Source: Planctomycetota bacterium (GTDB taxonomy: Bacteria > Planctomycetota > Planctomycetia > Pirellulales > S012-138). From it: 11,235 bases of DNA. Location: contig JALSGI010000707.1 of the NCBI GenBank assembly GCA_026982835.1, forward strand, positions 1-11,235. Reading direction: 5' to 3'. The notes below the pieces were generated by a model. It did not search any database. It had not been told where the DNA came from and worked only from the letters and a program-made list of their open reading frames with translations. This document shows positions 7,856 through 11,235 of the stretch, in pieces (position 1 is the first letter of the stretch; each line of letters begins with the position of its first letter). The position numbers and the translations under genes were made by a program.

Positions 7856-7875
7856 CCCCGCACTGACGTGCGGGG
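7856..7875 (-). repeat. Polarised hairpin element, minus orientation
   Basis: Perfect stem CCCCGCAC/GTGCGGGG with loop TGAC (GTCA on the minus strand), followed by CTCATA, a partial match to CTCGCC. It lies 51 bp beyond the stop codon of the last gene of the envelope run and could serve as its terminator hairpin, though no T-run follows. Confidence 0.75.
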
Positions 7876-7925
7876 CTCATAGTCCCAAGACCCAAGACCC
7901 ACGACCCAAGACGCCGCACGCCGAC

Positions 7926-8144
7926 TCAATATCCCCGCGGGCCGGCGTTGGGAAACGGGTCTTTGAGGGCCGCCTGGCGGATCTGGGCGTCGGCGCTGGA
8001 GGACTCTTGCGGCCCGATTCCGCCCAGCGACTTCAGTGCCGGGGCCGTACAACCGCACGCGCCGGCCAGGCCCAAGCACGTTCCCAGCAGCAACACGCGC
8101 AGGCCGAGCTGCTTGGACACCTCCAAAGAATCGCTTGGTTGCAT
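7926..8144 (-). CDS. Very small putative lipoprotein
   Basis: The product has 72 residues. After a polar start (MQPSDSLEVSKQLG) there is a hydrophobic stretch at about 14-29 (LRVLLLGTCLGLAGA) and then Cys30-Gly-Cys32, so it looks like a lipoprotein; neither cysteine has a textbook lipobox, and the modified residue could be Cys30 or Cys32. The mature part is about 40 residues, polar, ending in ALKDPFPNAGPRGY, with no recognised domain. GAGGAG at 8149-8154 is an excellent ribosome-binding site for ATG 8144. It follows the next lipoprotein gene by 21 bp in the same direction and is the last gene of the envelope run. No function can be assigned. Confidence 0.75.
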   Translation of the reverse strand: MQPSDSLEVSKQLGLRVLLLGTCLGLAGACGCTAPALKSLGGIGPQESSSADAQIRQAALKDPFPNAGPRGY

Positions 8145-8165
8145 GCTGCTCCTCGCGGCAGGGGG

Positions 8166-8387
8166 TTACTGGACTTGGTACTGGGCCTCGGGTCGGGGCT
8201 GCTTGAGCCAGTCGCTGGGGCGGCGCATCTGTACGGGATCCTCCGGCGGCGGATTCCACCAGGCGCAGCCCGAAAGCCCCAACCCCAACAGCACCACACC
8301 CCCCCAAGCCAGCAGAAAGCGGCACCGGGAGGGCCGGGTAGCCGGGACGGGAAAGGGGCACGCAAACCAACTTCGCAACCAGCACAT
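8166..8387 (-). CDS. Very small lipoprotein
   Basis: The product has 73 residues from ATG 8387. A basic, cysteine-containing start (MCWLRSWFACPFPVPATRPS) is followed by a hydrophobic helix at about 24-40 and a clear lipobox LSGC with the lipidated cysteine at 41. The mature chain is only 33 residues (CAWWNPPPEDPVQMRRPSDW, then a short polar tail ending in QVQ), so it is little more than a membrane-attached peptide. An in-frame GTG at 8402 is the alternative start, but AGGTGG (8399-8404) fits the ATG better. It sits between two other exported-protein genes on the same strand. No homologue is recognised. Confidence 0.75.
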   Translation of the reverse strand: MCWLRSWFACPFPVPATRPSRCRFLLAWGGVVLLGLGLSGCAWWNPPPEDPVQMRRPSDWLKQPRPEAQYQVQ

Positions 8388-8448
8388 GGCTCTATCGACC
8401 ACCTGAGGAACAGGGAAGGCAAGCGACCGCGGTTTCCGCCAAGCGGGG

Positions 8449-8835
8449 TTACTTGCGCTGGCTGCCCCAGGGCCACCAGCGCGACCAGAAGCTGGGTTTT
8501 TTCTGCTTGGTGGCCGGCCGATTGCCCAGGTAGGGGAACTTCATCCGCCCGGGGCGCATCGTCCGCCGGGTCGGTTCCGGGGGGGCGAAGAAGTTCCGCG
8601 TGGCCTGGGCCAGGCGGCGTCCCTGGCGGGCAAACCAGCTGAAGAGGTTTTCCGGCTCTTTTTGCGGGCGGCGATTCACCAGCGGCTGGCCGTCCACCAG
8701 CGGGGTCCGCCGGCCCTGGAACGAGGAGCCCTGCTGGGGGGATTGCGCCGAAACCTCGGCGGCCGGAAAACTCCACGCCAACAGCCATACTCCCCCCAGG
8801 ATAACTCCGCGGATCATCCAGTTTGTGCGGTTCAT
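8449..8835 (-). CDS. Small basic exported protein of unknown function
   Basis: The product has 128 residues. Residues 1-30 are a Sec signal peptide (hydrophobic core about 9-22, VSA before Gln31). The mature part is strongly basic and has no family I recognise: a Gln/Ser/Arg-rich start, an amphipathic stretch ENLFSWFARQGRRLAQATRN, then a Pro/Arg/Lys-rich tail ending in WSRWWPWGSQRK. Such a tail could bind nucleic acid, peptidoglycan or acidic surface polymers, but this is a guess. I chose ATG 8835 because AAGGAGAT (about 8843-8850) is ideally placed; the frame is open to 8901, but the extra residues would mask the signal peptide. It lies between the SPOR-like gene and the lipoprotein genes on the same strand. 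Confidence 0.8.
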   Translation of the reverse strand: MNRTNWMIRGVILGGVWLLAWSFPAAEVSAQSPQQGSSFQGRRTPLVDGQPLVNRRPQKEPENLFSWFARQGRRLAQATRNFFAPPEPTRRTMRPGRMKFPYLGNRPATKQKKPSFWSRWWPWGSQRK

Positions 8836-8922
8836 GGCGCGATCTCCTTGCGTTTCTGCCTGCGCGTGGGTTCTCGGATTCGGATTTTGTCTGCCAGCCA
8901 AGAGCGCTTGTTGGCCGGGTGT

Positions 8923-10110
8923 TCAGGTGCCTTTGCCGTAGTCCACCGCCGGGGAGTAGCGGGGGACGCGGATGGGGATCGGCTGCACGTCAAAAGGGAT
9001 GCCCACCAGCGTGCGAGGCACGATCTTCCCGTCGGCCCCTTGGGTGGCGGCGAACTTGCGGATCACTTGCAGCACTTCGGGGTTCAGCTCGATCTTCCCG
9101 TCGGGCAACTGCCGCCCGATGGAATCGAAACTGCCCACGGTGACGATGCTGCGGTAGCGGTCGTGGAACTCGTAGGCGTGGTAGCCCTTGGCCCGCAGGG
9201 CTTCGGTCAAGCGATGGGCCATCTCGGCCGCCTGCACCAGGCGGCTTTTCAGTTGGGCCTTGCCCTCCAGGACCAGCTTGATCTTCTGCGGATCGACAGT
9301 CGAAGAACCGCTGAAAGTGGCCACCCGCACCGTATATTTGCCCGGGCACGCCAGCAGGCTGTGCGGCACATGCTTGTTGAGCCGATAGACGAACTCGTCG
9401 ATCAGGTGTTCCCGGATCGGCTCCTCCGGCAGCAGGGGGTTGCGGGTCAGGAACGCCGAGCCCATCGGACCCATCACCCGGCGGTTGTTCCGCACAAAAA
9501 CCGACGTCTTGATCCCCAGGCGGCTGGCCAGGTCCTGCCGCAGTTTTTCCGGATCGACCTGGGCCTGGGCCAGGCGGTAGGCGGCCAGTTGCTGGTAGGT
9601 TTTCTTGCCCTGCCGGGCCAGTTGGGGGATGGAGAGCGACTTGGGGTACAGGTACTTGATGTACTTCAGGTCCTGCTGGGCCCGGGGGTGATCCACCGTG
9701 GGATAGTTGCCCACCAGCACGGCGATCTCGCGGGTGCGGTTGCCCCGCTGGTAGCGCACGCGGCGCAGGCGGCGAGCCGGCCCGGTGGCATCCAGGGCCA
9801 CGTCTTTGCTGTGGTCGAAGGTGATGTGGTAGATGTAGGCAGGCAGGTTGTGCTCGCGGCGCAGCTCCAGCACCAGCTGGCGGGCCTGGGCCTCCGCGGC
9901 CGACATCTCCGCCTCCTCGGCCGCGGAGAACGTCGCGGCCATGATCATCCACGGCCCGTGATCGCTCCGCAAGCGATACTCCTTGTTCGGATCGGCTTCC
10001 ACCTTCCTGGCAAACAGCCGCGCGGGGTTCCAGAACCCCTGGGCCTGCAAGCGCGGCCCTGGAAGCAAACCGAGGATGCCAACCAGCAACGGCACGAGGA
10101 TGCGTTTCAT
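8923..10110 (-). CDS. Exported protein with two SPOR-like regions
   Basis: The protein has 395 residues with a signal peptide at 1-23 (LQA before Gln24), so it is periplasmic or envelope-bound. Two segments resemble each other and the SPOR fold: 53-99 (PWMIMAATFSAAEEAEMS, a helix, then NLPAYIYHI) with a second strand at 128-135 (REIAVLVGNY), and 257-316 (GKYTVRVATFSGSS, a helix, then GYHAYEFHDR) with SIVTVGSFDSIG at 320-331. SPOR domains bind peptidoglycan stripped of side peptides at division sites; whether these do is not shown, and the insertions are larger than usual. AGGAAGGAG at about 10119-10128 supports ATG 10110. It is the first of four exported-protein genes on this strand (gaps 87, 61 and 21 bp), probably one operon. 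Confidence 0.85.
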   Translation of the reverse strand: MKRILVPLLVGILGLLPGPRLQAQGFWNPARLFARKVEADPNKEYRLRSDHGPWMIMAATFSAAEEAEMSAAEAQARQLVLELRREHNLPAYIYHITFDHSKDVALDATGPARRLRRVRYQRGNRTREIAVLVGNYPTVDHPRAQQDLKYIKYLYPKSLSIPQLARQGKKTYQQLAAYRLAQAQVDPEKLRQDLASRLGIKTSVFVRNNRRVMGPMGSAFLTRNPLLPEEPIREHLIDEFVYRLNKHVPHSLLACPGKYTVRVATFSGSSTVDPQKIKLVLEGKAQLKSRLVQAAEMAHRLTEALRAKGYHAYEFHDRYRSIVTVGSFDSIGRQLPDGKIELNPEVLQVIRKFAATQGADGKIVPRTLVGIPFDVQPIPIRVPRYSPAVDYGKGT

Positions 10111-10213
10111 CTTCGCCAGACTCCTTCCTGGCTTGTTGGCCGTACCCTGAGTGCCTTGTCACGGGGAAGCTTCCACCCGGGGTCGGAAGCGGGGAACTTT
10201 TACTCAAACCCCG

Positions 10214-10237
10214 GGCCGGTTTCCAGGCCGTTTTTTT
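10214..10237 (+). terminator. Terminator-like hairpin with T7, reading rightward
   Basis: Arms GGCCGG and CC(A)GGCC around TTT, with one bulged A, are followed by G and seven T (10231-10237). As at 3840-3875, no plus-strand gene lies to the left; the neighbour on that side is transcribed leftward. The outer arms CCCCGGGC/GCCCGGGG could form an alternative, mutually exclusive structure enclosing the T-run. Confidence 0.45.
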
Positions 10238-10276
10238 GCCCGGGGGTCCGCGGTGCTGGCGTCCCTGGGGCCGCGG

Positions 10277-10306
10277 CACCTTGCGGGGTTCACAGGCCGC
10301 AAGGTG
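10277..10306. promoter_or_regulatory. Ten-base perfect inverted repeat
   Basis: CACCTTGCGG (10277-10286) and CCGCAAGGTG (10297-10306) are separated by ten bases, so the half-sites are centred 20 bp apart. This spacing, about two helical turns, suits a dimeric regulator; a hairpin in RNA is the alternative. It lies about 235 bp upstream of the EF-hand start and 167 bp upstream of the SPOR-like start. Confidence 0.4.
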
Positions 10307-10540
10307 TTGTCATGCAATGGCTTGTGGCGGATGCAGCCGAAGCGGCCCGCGACTTCCCCTGCCGCCGCTCCCTGCAGGGAAAAACGGCAAGTTTTGCGAA
10401 ACCCCCGCCCTCGCCCAGGGTTTAACTCCTTGGCCGCAGCCGATAGGGCTGTTTGCACCGGAGGTGTTTCCCCCGCGCGGGTACGGTTGCTGCCCCCGGT
10501 TGTGACGATTTCCACCCCCCTCAGGACAGGAGAAGTTCTC

Positions 10541-11235
10541 ATGCGCTGGATGATCGCAACGCTGGCGGCCGCGGGCGTGTTGCTGGCTGGCAGCCTGACG
10601 GCCCAGGCCCAGGATACTCCCCAGAAACGAGGCGGCCGCGGAGGGCTGTTTGAGCGGCTGGACAAAAACGGCGACGGGGTGATCACGGCCGACGAAGTGC
10701 CCCAGGAGCGGAAGGCCTTTTTCGACCGGTTGCTGCAGCGGCTGGACAAAAACGGCGATGGGAAGCTTTCCCGGGAAGAGCTGGCCCAGGCCCGCAACGC
10801 CCGGCGCGATCGTCCAGGGCGCCCCGGCGCAGATCGCCCAGGGCGCCCCGGTCGCGGCGGCCGTGGGGGGGTCAATCCCCTGTTCCGCCTGCTGGATGTC
10901 AACGGGGACGGCAAGATCACCTCGCAGGAGCTGGCCCAGGCGTTCAAGAAACTGGATCGCAACGGCGACGGGGTCCTCACCCCGGATGAACTGCCCATGC
11001 CCCGCTTTGCCGCTCGTCCCGGCGGGCCGCCCCGGCGATTCAACCCCGAGCTGATCGTGCAGCGGATCATGCAGATGGACAAAAACGGCGACGGCAAGCT
11101 CACGAAGGACGAACTGCCCGAACGCATGCACCGCCTGCTGGAGCGGGCTGACGCCAACGGCGATGGTGCCGTGGACAAGGAGGAACTGCTCAAAGCGTTC
11201 CAGCGCTTCGGCGGCCGCCGCCCCGGCCAGGGCCA
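10541..11235 (+). CDS. Secreted protein with six EF-hand calcium-binding loops (3' end cut off)
   Basis: The frame runs 231 codons from ATG 10541 to the window edge without a stop. Residues 1-23 form a signal peptide (LTAQA before Gln24). Six canonical EF-hand loops follow at 41-52 (DKNGDGVITADE), 69-80, 119-130, 139-150, 180-191 and 204-215 (DANGDGAVDKEE), arranged as three pairs; each keeps Asp/Asn at positions 1, 3 and 5 and Glu at 12, so all should bind Ca2+. The pairs are joined by Arg/Gly/Pro-rich linkers, notably RPGRPGADRPGRPGRGG at 91-107, encoded by a short direct repeat, and RPGGPPRRF at 159-167. Secreted EF-hand proteins of this make-up are common in planctomycetes. AGGAGA (10528-10533) is a good ribosome-binding site. 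The role may be calcium buffering, adhesion or matrix binding, none of it proven. Confidence 0.93.
   Translation, partial: MRWMIATLAAAGVLLAGSLTAQAQDTPQKRGGRGGLFERLDKNGDGVITADEVPQERKAFFDRLLQRLDKNGDGKLSREELAQARNARRDRPGRPGADRPGRPGRGGRGGVNPLFRLLDVNGDGKITSQELAQAFKKLDRNGDGVLTPDELPMPRFAARPGGPPRRFNPELIVQRIMQMDKNGDGKLTKDELPERMHRLLERADANGDGAVDKEELLKAFQRFGGRRPGQG

Larger units (their letters stand above)
7308..7925. repeat. Convergent intergenic region with hairpin cluster 3
   Basis: No gene is supported in these 618 bp between the ends of the ankyrin gene and the minus-strand envelope genes. It is the densest repeat region of the window. It holds GCAAGCC-GAA-GGCTTGC at 7386-7402, a long-stem hairpin at 7414-7444, GCATCCC-TTC-GGGATGC at 7515-7531, GACGCC-TGC-GGCGTC at 7592-7606 and the polarised elements at 7558-7579, 7669-7694, 7742-7767, 7799-7812 and 7856-7875, plus an imperfect copy at 7641-7653. 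The stretch 7796-7850 resembles 1742-1793 of cluster 1 over more than the hairpin itself (GCGCA, CGCACG, GCAAGCCGCA in the same order). Any of these hairpins could end transcripts arriving from either side. Confidence 0.85.
10111..10540. other. Divergent intergenic region upstream of the SPOR-like and EF-hand genes
   Basis: These 430 bp hold no supported gene and none of the polarised hairpins. They contain arms CCCCGGGC (10209-10216) and GCCCGGGG (10238-10245) flanking a terminator-like hairpin, a ten-base inverted repeat at 10277-10306, a twelve-base perfect palindrome TCCCTGCAGGGA at 10369-10380 and GGGGAACTTTT at 10191-10201. No convincing -10/-35 pair was found for either gene. The ribosome-binding site AGGAGA for the EF-hand gene is at 10528-10533. 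Confidence 0.6.

Noticed and set aside
8662..10425. 587-codon plus-strand frame opposite the SPOR-like gene
   Set aside because: It is antisense to two minus-strand genes with signal peptides and good ribosome-binding sites, and its composition is His/Gln/Val-rich.
10204..11193. 329-codon minus-strand frame opposite the EF-hand gene
   Set aside because: It is the complement of repeated EF-hand codons (SPFLSS-type repeats); the plus strand has signal peptide, ribosome-binding site and six EF-hand loops.

Overview
The window is GC-rich DNA with dense genes, and the gene content points to a planctomycete (Planctomycetota). The pointers are a MoxR ATPase–DUF58–BatA-like VWA set, a secreted ankyrin protein, a secreted multi-EF-hand protein, several short Sec- or lipoprotein-type envelope proteins, and intergenic regions packed with palindromic repeats. 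This is an inference from gene families; no rRNA or other taxonomic marker is present, and I cannot name a genus.

Layout. Positions 1-1210 (minus) hold the N-terminal 403 residues of a membrane VWA protein of the BatA/aerotolerance type, running off the left edge. Positions 1211-1790 are non-coding and full of hairpins. Positions 1791-2693 (DUF58) and 2662-3714 (MoxR AAA+ ATPase) are minus-strand genes overlapping by 32 nt. Positions 3715-4269 are a divergent intergenic region with three perfect hairpins, a long T-run and a G-run cluster. argC lies at 4270-5283 (plus), followed by a 203-bp regulatory-looking gap and a secreted ankyrin-repeat protein at 5487-7307 (plus). Positions 7308-7925 are a convergent intergenic region with the densest hairpin cluster. 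Then comes a minus-strand run of four envelope genes transcribed 10110 to 7926: a SPOR-like periplasmic protein, a small basic exported protein and two very small lipoproteins. Positions 10111-10540 are a divergent intergenic region, and 10541-11235 (plus) is the start of a secreted protein with six EF-hand loops.

How the parts fit. MoxR, DUF58 and the BatA-like protein normally work together as a chaperone/VWA system acting at the membrane; here the third gene is separated from the other two by about 580 bp of repeats. argC (arginine biosynthesis) stands without other arg genes. The minus-strand run 7926-10110 looks like one envelope operon of unknown role.

The most notable non-gene signal is a family of polarised hairpins in three intergenic regions. 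Each has a perfect 8-9 bp stem whose sequence differs from copy to copy while pairing is kept, a four-base loop that in one orientation reads (G/T)TNA (or TTCC in a shorter subtype), and a GGCGAG flank that in the full copies lies on the 5' side in that orientation. I cannot assign it to a named element.
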